From positions 1,798,001 to 1,862,000 of the forward strand of contig NZ_JAEKJZ010000001.1 of the NCBI RefSeq assembly GCF_017309185.1: a stretch of DNA of 64,000 bases. The letters are read 5' to 3'. The notes under the pieces are model-generated. The model was not told the DNA's origin, did not search any database, and was given only the letters and a program-made list of their open reading frames with translations. Both the position numbers and the translations under genes were made by a program. This DNA is from Roseibium aggregatum. GTDB taxonomy: Bacteria > Pseudomonadota > Alphaproteobacteria > Rhizobiales > Stappiaceae. The first letter of the stretch is position 1. Every line of letters starts with the position of its first letter. Positions 16,840 to 27,154 of the stretch are shown in pieces.

Positions 16840-19572
16840 CTATTTTCTGATTGGTCGAACTGACGCGGCGCAAAACTTGTACTCAGGCACACGGGTGGTA
16901 GGATCGATCCGATCATTTGTAAGTTTATTTGCTGCAGCTTCGAAGAAGGACATAGCTACCCAAATTACGCCCGGCATCACATCGGGATCCCGCACCGCCG
17001 CAAGTTGTATCTTTCCCCGGCGCGTTTTCACCTCCACGAAGTTTCCTTCAAAGAACTGCATTTTCGCAAAGTCCCTCGGATTAAGGTGAGCACTTGGTGA
17101 AGGACTTAGAGAGTCTAGCACACTGGCCTTGCGAGTCATCGAACCAGTATGCCAATGCTCTCGCACTCTACCAGTAACCAGAACGAATGGGTAATTGGCA
17201 TCAGTCTGTTCGCTAATTTGTCCTCCATCAAGCGGTGCGATTAATGCTTTTTTGCCTCGATAGAAAGCTTTCGCAAACAGATTGCTGCTTTTATTGCTGG
17301 ATTCAAGCGGGTATCGCATGTAACCTTTTGAAACGAGATCCCGCCAGAAAAAACCTTCCAGGCACGGTACCAAGCTCGACATCTCTGCGAAGATGTTTTC
17401 GACGTTGCGATCTTGCCAATGCAAGCCATACTTCACTGCCAAATCGCGAACAATTTCCCAGTCAGGTCGAGCGTCTCCAGGTGGCTCGATGGCAGGCGCT
17501 ATGTATTGCACTATGCGGTCTGTATTCGTAACTGTTCCTTCCCTTTCAGCCAGTGCAGCAGCTGGAAGTATGACGTCGGCAAACATAGCCGTTTCGGTAG
17601 GGAAGATGTCCTGAACAACCAGGTGCTCGAGCTTGGACAGCGCTTCGTTTGATTTATTCAGATTGGGATTGGAAAGAGAAGGGTTGCCACCGACAACATA
17701 AAGCCCGTGAATGCTGCCATCAATTATCGCATCGAACATCTCAACAATAGATAGCCCTCGATCGGGCGGTATTGTTGCATTCCACAACAAGTTACATTTG
17801 GAGCGATCGAAAGCGTTCCTAGGATCAAGGTAGCCGGGTAAATAGTCCGGCAACAACCCGGCATCACAGGAGCCCTGCACATTGTTCTGTCCCCGTAGCG
17901 GATGTAGCCCAGCGCCAGGTTTTCCAACTTGACCACACACCAAAGCAAGAGCGATGATAGCTCTAATGTTGTCTGCGCCAAAGACATGTTGCGAGGCACC
18001 CATGCCCCAAAAACTCATGGCGCCGCGCGCGCCGGCAAATAGTTCGGCCGCCGACCTTATATCTTCCGCATTAACTCTACAGAGTTTTGCAGCAACTTCG
18101 AGAGTATAAGGAGCAACTCTATCGCGGAGCGCTTCGAAACCTTCAACGCGCGATTCAACAAATGCTTTATCAAAAAGTTCCTCTCGTATAACGTAATGAG
18201 TCATTGCTGAAAAAAAAGCGACGTCGGTCCCATGGGCGATACGAAAGTGATGGTGGGCGTAGCGCGACAGCGGCTGGATGTGAGGATCTATCAGGATCAG
18301 CTTGGTGCCGTTTCGGAATGCATTTTTCATCACGGAAGACGCAACGGGATGGTTCGTGTCTGGGTTGGAGCCGACCATCAGTACCACATCGGAATTTGCA
18401 ATCTCATCGATGGGAGCAGTGACCGCTGCAAGGCCAGTGGCCTCTGCTAAGGGCGGAACTGAAGCGCAAAGACGAGTACAATGGTCAATGTGTGGAGTTC
18501 TGAACCCGACGCGTGCTAGTTTTTGAAGCATGTAAGCATCTTCATTCGTGTTCTTAGCAGAACCGAGAACACCGATGGCAGTGCCGCCAAAATTCTGGCT
18601 TACTCGTTCAAAACCTTTTGCAGCCAGTTCCAGAGCTTCGTCCCAACTTGCTGGCCGGAAAAGATCTAGAATGTTTTTGCCTTGAATTGATTGTCCTTCT
18701 GATTTCGCGATGCCTTCTCGCCTAACGAGGGGCGTGGTAAGACGTTCCGGATGATTTAGGAAGCTAAAGCCGAATCTCCCTTTGACACACAAACGACCGT
18801 GGTTCGCGGGGCCGTCTGCGCCATCAACGTGCGTCAATCGTCCATCGGACGATTGAAGCTCAACACGGCAGCCAACACTGCAAAACGGACAGACAGTTTC
18901 ACCTACCCGATCAATCTTACTTCGATCTCGCGAATTGGCCGACTGTTTGATCGCAATCGCGCCAGTTGGACAGATTTGGGCGCACTCTCCGCATGACACG
19001 CAGGAACTGTCACCCATCTTGACATCTGCGTCAAAAGTCACCCGCGCTGCGTCGCCTCGTCCTGCGAAGCCAATAACGCCATTTGATTGGACATCTCGAC
19101 ATGCTGTCTGACATTTTCCGCAGCGAATGCACGCTCCGGGATCGAAGACAAAGGCCGAGTGGCTTGCGTCAACTTCGGGCCGCTGCTCTGTCCTGCTAAA
19201 GTGATTGAGTCTAGCATCATTGCCATCGAGAAGTTGCGAGAACTCGCTGTATCGATGACCGCTGGTCGGTTCTGCGGATGTTTCCGCCTCCAGGAGCTCC
19301 AAAGCAAGCCGTCGGACCCGGCTCACACGATCAGTATTCGTCAAGACGGAAAGGCCGGGAAAAACTTGCTGATTGCATGCAGCTACCAGTTCTGTTTCTC
19401 CAACTACTTCTACGAGACATGTACGACAGCTTCCAATAGCAGGATAACCCATACGGTTCGACGCACATAAATGTGGTAGTTTGATGCCGGCCGCTGCCGC
19501 AGCATTTAGTAGAGTCTGCCCTGATTCTACATCAATTTTTAAACCATCTATCTCTATCGTGTATTCGTTCAT
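16840..19572 (-). CDS. Formate dehydrogenase-family molybdo/tungsto-enzyme catalytic subunit, altered active site
   Basis: 910 aa from the ATG at 19572, which overlaps the stop of the diaphorase gene (ATGA). Domains in order: [2Fe-2S] ferredoxin (Cys36, 49, 52, 66), two [4Fe-4S] motifs (Cys148-158 and 191-201), a further [4Fe-4S] (Cys228, 231, 235 and the RLCVKG cysteine near 262), then the bis-MGD domains with RGQNNVQG (the formate-binding Arg region) and a C-terminal dinucleotide-binding domain. This is the FdsA/FdhF layout of NAD-linked formate dehydrogenases. The metal-ligand cysteine is Cys369 in HCTRLCAS, but the histidine that normally follows it is alanine and the loop is about two residues shorter. 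It may therefore act on something other than formate; genes for phosphite-type transport precede it in the same operon. Confidence 0.88.
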   Translation of the reverse strand: MNEYTIEIDGLKIDVESGQTLLNAAAAAGIKLPHLCASNRMGYPAIGSCRTCLVEVVGETELVAACNQQVFPGLSVLTNTDRVSRVRRLALELLEAETSAEPTSGHRYSEFSQLLDGNDARLNHFSRTEQRPEVDASHSAFVFDPGACIRCGKCQTACRDVQSNGVIGFAGRGDAARVTFDADVKMGDSSCVSCGECAQICPTGAIAIKQSANSRDRSKIDRVGETVCPFCSVGCRVELQSSDGRLTHVDGADGPANHGRLCVKGRFGFSFLNHPERLTTPLVRREGIAKSEGQSIQGKNILDLFRPASWDEALELAAKGFERVSQNFGGTAIGVLGSAKNTNEDAYMLQKLARVGFRTPHIDHCTRLCASVPPLAEATGLAAVTAPIDEIANSDVVLMVGSNPDTNHPVASSVMKNAFRNGTKLILIDPHIQPLSRYAHHHFRIAHGTDVAFFSAMTHYVIREELFDKAFVESRVEGFEALRDRVAPYTLEVAAKLCRVNAEDIRSAAELFAGARGAMSFWGMGASQHVFGADNIRAIIALALVCGQVGKPGAGLHPLRGQNNVQGSCDAGLLPDYLPGYLDPRNAFDRSKCNLLWNATIPPDRGLSIVEMFDAIIDGSIHGLYVVGGNPSLSNPNLNKSNEALSKLEHLVVQDIFPTETAMFADVILPAAALAEREGTVTNTDRIVQYIAPAIEPPGDARPDWEIVRDLAVKYGLHWQDRNVENIFAEMSSLVPCLEGFFWRDLVSKGYMRYPLESSNKSSNLFAKAFYRGKKALIAPLDGGQISEQTDANYPFVLVTGRVREHWHTGSMTRKASVLDSLSPSPSAHLNPRDFAKMQFFEGNFVEVKTRRGKIQLAAVRDPDVMPGVIWVAMSFFEAAANKLTNDRIDPTTRVPEYKFCAASVRPIRK

Positions 19573-21062
19573 GGTTGGGGATCGCCAAAATATGAAGGGA
19601 GGGTTTTCAGGAAACGACCTGCATTTCGTCCTAGCCCGCAAAGTGAAGCTTCAGCCATTACAGTGGAGAGCTCGTCGATCAAGACGGTGTCGAGGGGACC
19701 ATTGCTCACTAATGTTTCCATTGCCTTCTTTGATCCAATTCTACAGGGTCCGCACTTGCCGCAGCTTTCGCGAGCGGCGAAGGCAGCCATCTCGAACGCG
19801 ATAGCTCGACGATCGTCTTTTGATGAAAAAACAAAGACTCCGCCGGTTCCTAACGTAAGCCCATTCTGGACTAAGTCAGGCAGTGGCCGCTCACAATCGA
19901 CCGCTGAGATCAGAGTTCCACAGGAGCCCCCTACGACCATCCCTCCTAACTCTACGCCACGTGAAAGTCCTCCTGCGAGATCCAAAAGATCCACAAGCCT
20001 TAGTAAGTTGCTCATCAACTTCGGCCCTGGGTTCCTTACTCGACCCGTTACGCTGAAAAGCGACGTGTTTGGGTCGAGCAAACGCGAGACAGGAATTTCG
20101 ACATCAGACTGAGCCCCCCAGGCGCGCCGCAAGCGGAAAAAGGTCTCGACATTGTGTACAATCGTCGGCCGCCCCTTATAGCCCATCTCTGAAGGATAAG
20201 GCGGTCGTTCCGTCGGTCGTCCTGCCCGGCCTTCCAAACTGGCAATCAAGGTAGTTTCTTCACCGCAGATGTAGGCCCCGCCGCTGCGACGTAGGTCCAA
20301 CGTCACCGTTTCGGCGAGGCCAGCCTGCATGGTCTCAGCAACAGCTTTGGCGAAAATTGACTGAGCAAACTTGTATTCATCTTGCAGATAAATGAACACG
20401 TGGTCTGCACCAGTAACATGGGCTACGACCAAAGCCGCTTCGATTATAGCATGGGGTTCGTTCTCAAGTATGAAGCGATCTTTGAATACACCCAATTCTC
20501 CTTCGTTTCCGTTGACCACAACGACAGGCGTGCCTGCTGATCTTTTGGCTTGTTTCCATTTCCTTGCTACCGGAAATCCCGCTCCAGCGCGCCCTTTCAA
20601 GTTGAGAGCTGCAACCTTTTGCATCAGGTCATCTGCTGCCGTTGGATCGGACTTGAGTATGTGCAGTATCTCGTACCCGCCACTTTCACGGTAATCGGCA
20701 AGACTGCGTGGCGGTGTGGACCCATTTGAACCATCAACCAAGCCTCCGAAGAAGCTGGCGCTCTTAGCGGGGGCAACCCGCCACTCGGAATCCAGGTCCG
20801 TGGCTGCTTTTTCGACAGCAGGTGTCGGAGAAACGAACTTCGTAGAAGGGTATGTTGTCGCCACCTCATAAACTTCAGCTGGATAGAGTCGCAATTGTTC
20901 CGCAAGAAACATTAAACCGCTCTTCGATATGCCGATCCCGCCTTTAGCGTCGCGAACATCCAACAGTATTTCTAGAAGCCGGTCCCGTTGTCTACCACTT
21001 GCGAGGGCGTCCTGAATGGCCCTTCTTTCGCGCTCATCTACTAGTTCAGGTGGGTTGCGCAC
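19569..21062 (-). CDS. NuoF/FdsB-like NAD(H):FMN diaphorase subunit with vestigial NuoE-like N-terminus
   Basis: 497 aa. Residues about 10-70 resemble the helical start of NuoE/FdsG (GISKSGLMFLAEQLRLYPAEVYEVATTY), but the thioredoxin-like part is missing and there is no cysteine in the first 130 residues, so no [2Fe-2S] cluster can bind there. The rest is a NuoF-type domain: GRAGAGFP for NADH, NGNEGELGVFKDR and ENEPHAIIEA for FMN, and ESCGKCGPCR plus a later CGLG cysteine for a [4Fe-4S] cluster. Together with the downstream catalytic subunit it would transfer electrons to NAD+. It overlaps the end of the ABC ATPase gene by 17 bases, so transport and enzyme genes are one transcription unit. 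Confidence 0.9.
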   Translation of the reverse strand: MRNPPELVDERERRAIQDALASGRQRDRLLEILLDVRDAKGGIGISKSGLMFLAEQLRLYPAEVYEVATTYPSTKFVSPTPAVEKAATDLDSEWRVAPAKSASFFGGLVDGSNGSTPPRSLADYRESGGYEILHILKSDPTAADDLMQKVAALNLKGRAGAGFPVARKWKQAKRSAGTPVVVVNGNEGELGVFKDRFILENEPHAIIEAALVVAHVTGADHVFIYLQDEYKFAQSIFAKAVAETMQAGLAETVTLDLRRSGGAYICGEETTLIASLEGRAGRPTERPPYPSEMGYKGRPTIVHNVETFFRLRRAWGAQSDVEIPVSRLLDPNTSLFSVTGRVRNPGPKLMSNLLRLVDLLDLAGGLSRGVELGGMVVGGSCGTLISAVDCERPLPDLVQNGLTLGTGGVFVFSSKDDRRAIAFEMAAFAARESCGKCGPCRIGSKKAMETLVSNGPLDTVLIDELSTVMAEASLCGLGRNAGRFLKTLPSYFGDPQP

Positions 21063-21852
21063 GATAGAGTTTCCTTCGCAGATCAGGGGTGAACGAACTT
21101 GGCGGTCCTTCGAAGAAAACCTGACCGTCGCGTAAAGCGATAATCTGATCGGCGTACCGGACCGCGAGATCGAACTGGTGCAGACTGCAAAGCACCGAAA
21201 TACCCTTCTCGCGTGCTGCCATTTGAAGGATGTTCAGTACATTTTCCGAAGATTCTGGGTCCAAGCTGGAAATCGGTTCGTCTGCTAAAATAAGGTCAGT
21301 TTGTTGAGCAAATGCGCGTGCGATTGCCACGCGCTGCTGTTGTCCGCCAGAAAGTCGATCCGCACGCTGGTATGCCTGATCGAGAAGTCCGACGCTGTCG
21401 AGGCATGCCAGGGCGAGTTGTCGGTCTTGGCTTTCAAATTGGCAAAGCATCGCCCGCCAAAACGGCACACGTGCCAACCGCGCAGCAAGCACATTATCAA
21501 TCGAACTAAAGCGCTTTACCAAATTGAACTGCTGGAAAACGAAACCGACCTTTCGACGCAAAGCCTTTAGCTCGGCCTGTTTCAACGCTGTAACGTCAGT
21601 TCCTCGAATGGAGATGGTGCCACTATCGGGTTCGATAAGCCGCGTAAGGCAACGAAAGAGAGTCGATTTCCCACAGCCTGAAGGCCCAAGCAGAACCACA
21701 AACTGGCCAGCAGGTACCTTGCAGGAAATCCGATGGAGTACTTTTCGACCATTGAATGTCTTGCTAAGATCACGAACTTCAATAGCACAAGCGGTTTCAT
21801 TCCGGCGGTAGCTACCTTTAGCGGCCGTTTCGGTCGAGAATGCAATGCTCAT
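21046..21852 (-). CDS. ptxA: Phosphite/phosphonate ABC transporter ATP-binding protein
   Basis: 268 aa. Walker A GPSGCGKST (about 54-62), Q-loop FQQFNLV, signature LSGGQQQRVAIARA and Walker B LILADEP followed by SSLDPE: a complete ABC ATPase of the PhnC/PtxA/HtxD type. It shares 4 bases with the permease gene upstream and 17 bases with the diaphorase gene downstream. The choice of ptxA over phnC rests on the ptxD and LysR genes across the divergent promoter and on the absence of C-P lyase genes. Confidence 0.88.
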   Translation of the reverse strand: MSIAFSTETAAKGSYRRNETACAIEVRDLSKTFNGRKVLHRISCKVPAGQFVVLLGPSGCGKSTLFRCLTRLIEPDSGTISIRGTDVTALKQAELKALRRKVGFVFQQFNLVKRFSSIDNVLAARLARVPFWRAMLCQFESQDRQLALACLDSVGLLDQAYQRADRLSGGQQQRVAIARAFAQQTDLILADEPISSLDPESSENVLNILQMAAREKGISVLCSLHQFDLAVRYADQIIALRDGQVFFEGPPSSFTPDLRRKLYRAQPT

Positions 21853-22757
21853 TTTTGTTTGTTCCTGCCACTTTCCAGGGCTTCGCCATAGGTTTGCGAA
21901 AGTCTCTTTGGGACGCCTTCTCGAACTGAAGCAGTTTCAGGATTCAACACGCGGCGGCGAAGAAAACCACTTAAGGTATCGATCGTGATTACCATGATCA
22001 GAATCACTCCGAGAACGGTCGCCATCTTTGGGAAGTCGAGCAAATCGATGGAGTCTTTCAAGGTCTGGCCAATGCCACCCGCTCCGACAATGCCCAACAC
22101 TGTAGACGCGCGCACATTAAACTCCCAAATGTAGAGGGTTACTGCCACTATGTTGGGCCACACGTCTGGAACGAGTGCATATCGGTACGCCCGCAAGCTG
22201 CTCGCTCCCGTGAGTTCTACTGCCTCGACCGGGCCGGGGTCAGCCGGCTCAATGACTTCTGTCAGCAACTTTCCTAGCGCCCCCACCATATTGAACATAA
22301 TCGCAAGGACGCCGGTAAACGGCCCAAATCCAACTGCCGCAACGAAGATGAGTGCGAAAACAAGAATTTCGGTTCCCCGCAAAGCCGCAAAGACTGCCCG
22401 GACCATGCGATAAACAAACATGTTAGGGGTGGTGTTGCGTGCCGCCAGGGGTGCCAACGGTATACAAATGATCAGCGCGCCTATGGTGCCAATGGTTGCC
22501 ATTGCTAGGGTTTGAAAGGCGTCGCGCAAGACACGATCAATGTTCTCCAGATCAGGTGGAAACATTTGAGTGAACCAGGACGCGATCCTGGGAAGCCCGT
22601 CGATGAGCTTCGAGAAATCGACTTTGGCTGCTGAAAAACAAGCACCGACAAAAATAATTACGAGCAAAAAAATGAGGGCGCGCTTCACGCGCTTCGTAGA
22701 AATGAGAGGTAGAGTTGGCTCGTCATATCTACTTTGGTTGAGGCTCTCGACAATCAT
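21849..22757 (-). CDS. ptxC: Phosphite/phosphonate ABC transporter permease
   Basis: 302 aa from the ATG at 22757 (MIVESLNQS); the frame allows a longer version from 22826. Membrane helices begin at about residue 27 of this start. The EAA-type loop for the ATPase is visible as GPVEAVELTGASSLRAYRYALVPDVWP, in the form typical of PhnE/PtxC, and is followed by FNVRASTVLGIVGAGGIG, another hallmark of this permease group. It is the only permease here, as in ptx systems. The gene lies about 100 bases after ptxB and overlaps ptxA. Confidence 0.87.
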   Translation of the reverse strand: MIVESLNQSRYDEPTLPLISTKRVKRALIFLLVIIFVGACFSAAKVDFSKLIDGLPRIASWFTQMFPPDLENIDRVLRDAFQTLAMATIGTIGALIICIPLAPLAARNTTPNMFVYRMVRAVFAALRGTEILVFALIFVAAVGFGPFTGVLAIMFNMVGALGKLLTEVIEPADPGPVEAVELTGASSLRAYRYALVPDVWPNIVAVTLYIWEFNVRASTVLGIVGAGGIGQTLKDSIDLLDFPKMATVLGVILIMVITIDTLSGFLRRRVLNPETASVREGVPKRLSQTYGEALESGRNKQK

Positions 22758-22859
22758 AAGGTCACTTTCGTGAAGATCAGGAAAACTCGATTGACAGTGA
22801 AGATGTTGAAAAAGTGGGCCCGGCAACTGCCGCGCCCACTGACGCTAAGCCTGCGAGGA

Positions 22860-23777
<918 letters not shown>

Positions 23778-23811
23778 TCATATCTCGAGCTTTAAACATA
23801 ACCATAGTAAG

Positions 23812-23828
23812 GGTATGGGCAGATAAGA
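23812..23828. promoter_or_regulatory. Candidate regulator dyad upstream of ptxB
   Basis: CCATA-N7-TATGG, a perfect 5-base inverted repeat about 70-87 bases upstream of the ptxB start, inside an AT-rich stretch. Its position suits a LysR-type site for the divergently encoded regulator. A related ATA-N5-TAT sequence at 24403-24413 lies just upstream of the LysR gene, but the spacing differs, so they may not be the same operator. Confidence 0.25.
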
Positions 23829-23834
23829 TGACGA

Positions 23835-24400
23835 GATCGCATGTGAGTCGTGCCACGCTTTTATGACAATGGCATGAAGCTCTGCCGGTGTGGTGGCGCT
23901 GGTTTGAAGTCTTTTGTCTGGCGGGTGCTTCGGGTGCCCCAAGCACGCGCATCGTGGAGCTTGCGCGCAGGACTGATGTGTTTGATCCAATGGTTGGGTG
24001 TTGCGATCCATCTGTTGGATTCGAAGGAGGTGCGATGGGACATGCCCGTGATGGTCGCGCCACCACCACACACGCCACCGGAGCGGCAGTGCGGGGATCG
24101 CAAGTTTCGAACGCGGCACTGAAGATGACCAGGTTGGTAGGATAATCGAGAGCTTCGGCGGGCTAGCTAAAGAATAGGGCCAGAAGCCTCGCAGGCAGAC
24201 CGAAGCGGCAAGGGGAAGCCAGTGCCCACGACCTATGCCAGATGATTGCGGAGAGTTCGGCTGTGTTGGGGCCGCTTATGTGGCGGTGTAGCCGCCTGCG
24301 GTCTTGTGTCCTGCAGACTCACGCGTCAGGCGTCTGCTGCGGTTGGTCCACGGATCGGCCCTTGCATCATGATGATTGAGCATGTACGACTTATTTCAAT
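23835..24400. other. Unassigned GC-richer segment inside the divergent ptx promoter region
   Basis: About 565 bases between the AT-rich promoter zones of ptxB and the LysR gene. Composition is more GC-rich than both flanks. Several overlapping short frames exist on both strands, but none shows a recognisable motif. It may be a decayed insertion sequence; I could not identify it. Confidence 0.35.
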
Positions 24401-24456
24401 GCATATTAGGTATACGAGAAATCGTCGATCAAGATTAGTGGAGGCTGGAGGTTACG

Positions 24457-25347
24457 ATGCTCAACTTGTCGCACGTACATACTTTTCTTGCAGTCGTTGA
24501 TGAAGGTGGCATTCAACTTGCAGCCTCGCGACTTGCTTGCTCCCAACCCGCTGTGTCGCGACAGTTGAGTAAGCTGGAGGAGTTCCTTGGCGTCTCACTA
24601 GTGTTGCGAAATCGAACAAGATCAGTTCCGACAAAAGAGGGCGCATTGTTTGTGCCGAAAGCACGTGCACTAATTGAGGCAGCGCGTAGTGCAACAACTG
24701 CGTTCTCAAGCCGACGGTTAAGTGTCTACGCGAGCGGGAATGTAGGGGTGTTTCTTGCTCCACGGATCGCCGCGGGCTTTGAGAGGGATGTAGCCTGTGA
24801 GGGGGGAGGCGTAGACCTCGTTATAAGCACGAACAGAGGCGCCATCGACGCACTTTCAGCGGGGCAAGCTGATGTAGCTCTCACAGAATGGCATGAAGAT
24901 GATCCAGCGATTGAGTGGACGTCGTGGCGCCGCGAGAAGCTGGTTGTGATCGCTGCTCCAACTCATCCGCTTGCTTCTTTTGAACTTGCGACATGTGAAA
25001 TGCTCGTCGGTTATTCCATGATTGGCGGTGAGCCTGGAACAGGCACCGGACGAGCGCTTTCGAGTGTTTTCGGGGACAATTTGAGTCGGCTTAACATAAG
25101 CCGGAATCTTGGAAGCACAGCTGCGGTCAAGGAGGCGGTAAAGGCCAACCTAGGCATCTCGATTGTCTTCGAGTGCGCTGTTGCCGACGAAGTACGTGCG
25201 GGCACACTAGTCACTCTAGGGCTGGAGGAAGCAGATATTTTCAAGCGACTATATGTTGGAATTCACCGAGAATGCCCACAATCTTCGCTAGCGCGAGACT
25301 TCGCAAGTTACTGCGCGAACTCCAAGCTCTACGGCGAAAGAACTTAG
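24457..25347 (+). CDS. ptxE: LysR-family regulator, likely of phosphite utilisation
   Basis: 296 aa. N-terminal winged helix-turn-helix (LSHVHTFLAVVDEGGIQLAA, then CSQPAVSRQLSKLEEFLG), linker helix, and a periplasmic-binding-protein-like effector domain (about 90-290). It is followed after 38 bases by ptxD in the same orientation and is divergent from ptxBCA, the relation seen for ptxE in phosphite clusters. GGAGGCTGGAGG before the ATG is a strong ribosome site. The symbol is given by context; effector and binding sites are not proven. Confidence 0.8.
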   Translation: MLNLSHVHTFLAVVDEGGIQLAASRLACSQPAVSRQLSKLEEFLGVSLVLRNRTRSVPTKEGALFVPKARALIEAARSATTAFSSRRLSVYASGNVGVFLAPRIAAGFERDVACEGGGVDLVISTNRGAIDALSAGQADVALTEWHEDDPAIEWTSWRREKLVVIAAPTHPLASFELATCEMLVGYSMIGGEPGTGTGRALSSVFGDNLSRLNISRNLGSTAAVKEAVKANLGISIVFECAVADEVRAGTLVTLGLEEADIFKRLYVGIHRECPQSSLARDFASYCANSKLYGERT

Positions 25348-25385
25348 CTCCCCATCAGCAAAATTCATACACTCAAGGGATTATC

Positions 25386-26348
25386 ATGTCAGGCAAGACT
25401 CTTGTTACAAACTGGGTACACTCCGAGGTGCTCGACTTACTGGCCACTCTAGGGCCGGTAGACGCAAATGAGCGGAGAGAACCATGGCCTCGGGATGACC
25501 TTCTGCGAAGAGCAAAGGACGCTGAGGCGATATTGGCATTTATGACGGATTACATTGATGCCCAATTTCTGGATGCCTGTCCGAAATTGAGAATAATTGC
25601 GTGCGCGCTTAAAGGCGCTGACAACTTCGACGCAGACGCCTGCAAAGCTCGAGGGATCAAGTTAACTATAGTTCCAGATCTGTTGACTGTACCAACGGCC
25701 GAACTCGCAATTGGCTTAATGATTGCGCTTGGACGCAACATTCTGATTGGTGACAATACCATACGGAAGCAACCCTACGAAGGCTGGAGGCCAGTCCTAT
25801 ATGGGAGCGGTTTGGATGGTGCGGATGTTGGTATCATAGGAATGGGGGCGGTGGGTCAGGCTATTGCTCACAGGCTGCGGTCATTCCGCTGTCGATTGTT
25901 GTATTGCGATAGCTCTCCTGCACCGCCAGATAGAGAGGATATGCTTGGCCTCCTGCGTTGTGATTTCCCCGAGTTGATAGCCCGAAGTGACTTTCTGGTT
26001 CTCGCATTACCTCTTACTTCAACGACAAAACATTTAATTGATGCCGTGGCGCTCTCGAAAGTAAAATCTGGAGCATTCTTGATCAATCCGGCTCGAGGAT
26101 CACTCGTAGACGAGGCCGCAGTTGCCAATGCGCTGGAGTCAGGTCGGCTTGGCGGTTATGCCGCAGATGTATTTGAAACCGAAGATTGGGCACATCCAGA
26201 TCGACCTTCCGGTGTCAATTCACGCTTACTTGCCAATCCGCGTACTGTCTTGACACCTCATATCGGCTCAGCAGTTGACCGGGTCAGGCGGGACATTGCA
26301 TTGGCGGCTGCAAGGGAGATAGTGACTTACCGTTCTGAGTGCCGCTGA
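25386..26348 (+). CDS. ptxD: NAD-dependent phosphite dehydrogenase
   Basis: 320 aa from ATG 25386; the open frame upstream overlaps the LysR gene and is not used. D-2-hydroxyacid dehydrogenase fold with GMGAVG nucleotide loop (152-157). Known PtxD catalytic and binding residues fall at the same numbers: Met53, Lys76 (CALKGADNF), Trp134 and Tyr139 (GWRPVLYG), Arg237 (NPARGS), Glu266 (ETEDWA), His292 (TPHIGS) and Arg301. Position 175 is Asp, fitting NAD+ rather than NADP+. PtxD oxidises phosphite to phosphate with NAD+. It is slightly shorter than the 336-aa Pseudomonas stutzeri enzyme, lacking the C-terminal tail. Cotranscribed with the LysR gene. Confidence 0.95.
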   Translation: MSGKTLVTNWVHSEVLDLLATLGPVDANERREPWPRDDLLRRAKDAEAILAFMTDYIDAQFLDACPKLRIIACALKGADNFDADACKARGIKLTIVPDLLTVPTAELAIGLMIALGRNILIGDNTIRKQPYEGWRPVLYGSGLDGADVGIIGMGAVGQAIAHRLRSFRCRLLYCDSSPAPPDREDMLGLLRCDFPELIARSDFLVLALPLTSTTKHLIDAVALSKVKSGAFLINPARGSLVDEAAVANALESGRLGGYAADVFETEDWAHPDRPSGVNSRLLANPRTVLTPHIGSAVDRVRRDIALAAAREIVTYRSECR

Positions 26349-26754
26349 CTCTGGAAACTGTCTCGATCTATTGCGATTAACTGCCTCGCCATCAATCGAC
26401 GGATACTAGCGCGATTACAGGCGGACGGAGCCCGCGCTTGCTGTCTCGCAACAGGACAGACTAGCCCTCTGACGAAATGAGAACCTGGTCCTCTTCGCGA
26501 TCGAGAGGAGGCCTCGATGTCCCATGACGAAACAATGACGCTTCCGCGGACGGACGATCTGCGGAGAGACAAGATGCAGGAGACGGATGACGTGTCGACG
26601 ATGATCTGACTGCGGCGGGTGTTATGCCGGTGCTCGCCTCGGATCGCGACGCGACTGGGGTGTCCCGGGGCCCTAAGCCGGTGCAAGGGTCGTCCAAAGC
26701 GCCAGGTCACGGTGCACTTAGTCTCCTTACAAGGACCACACTTGATCGCCAATC
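26349..26754. other. Intergenic stretch after ptxD, nothing recognised
   Basis: About 400 bases between ptxD and an IS5 remnant. Short frames on both strands lack known motifs. Composition returns to GC-rich here, so the edge of the AT-rich ptx segment is close to 26350. Confidence 0.4.
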
Positions 26755-27099
26755 GACTTTGTTGCGCAAAGAGGGTGAAGCTCGGACTTCCCCTTTCCCC
26801 GGACACACTTATCCCACGGGCTCGGTAATCGGGATGCCGAGCGCGGCGTAGCCGTTCAAGACGGAGGCGCGGATCTGGAGTTCTGCGACATGGCGATCGA
26901 AGTCGCGTGCCATGAGACTCTGTCCCAGCAGCTTCAGCCAATGCATCTTCGTCTCGGTGCGGCTTCGGCGGTGGTATCCGCTCCACTTCCGCCAGATCGC
27001 GCGGCCGAGGTATTTCGAGGCGCGGAGGGCCTCGTTGCGCGCCACCGCTCCAGCGGTGATGGTCCCCCAGTACTTCGCGTTCTCGCGGGGCGGGATGAC
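26755..27099 (-). pseudogene. IS5-family transposase C-terminal part, cut by IS21
   Basis: On the minus strand an undamaged frame runs from about 27099 to the stop at 26809: IPPRENAKYWG, then RNEALRASKYLGRAIWRKW, SGYHRRSRTETKMHWLKLLG, and a C-terminal GIPITEPVG, the standard end of IS5-group transposases. A terminal repeat (GACTTTGTTGCGCAAAGAGG, 26755-26774) follows. The N-terminal two thirds are missing: at 27100 the sequence switches to the terminal repeat of an IS21 element. The missing half is not on the other side of that element. Confidence 0.82.
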
Positions 27100-27154
27100 T
27101 GTTGATTTCCATTGAGAAGTGACCCGGCATTTCCACCGAGAATTGACCCGCCCT

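Noticed and set aside
23861..24145. Overlapping short frames in the ptx intergenic region, considered as a transposase relic
   Set aside because: I could not match any frame to a known IS family motif, so it is listed only as unassigned sequence.
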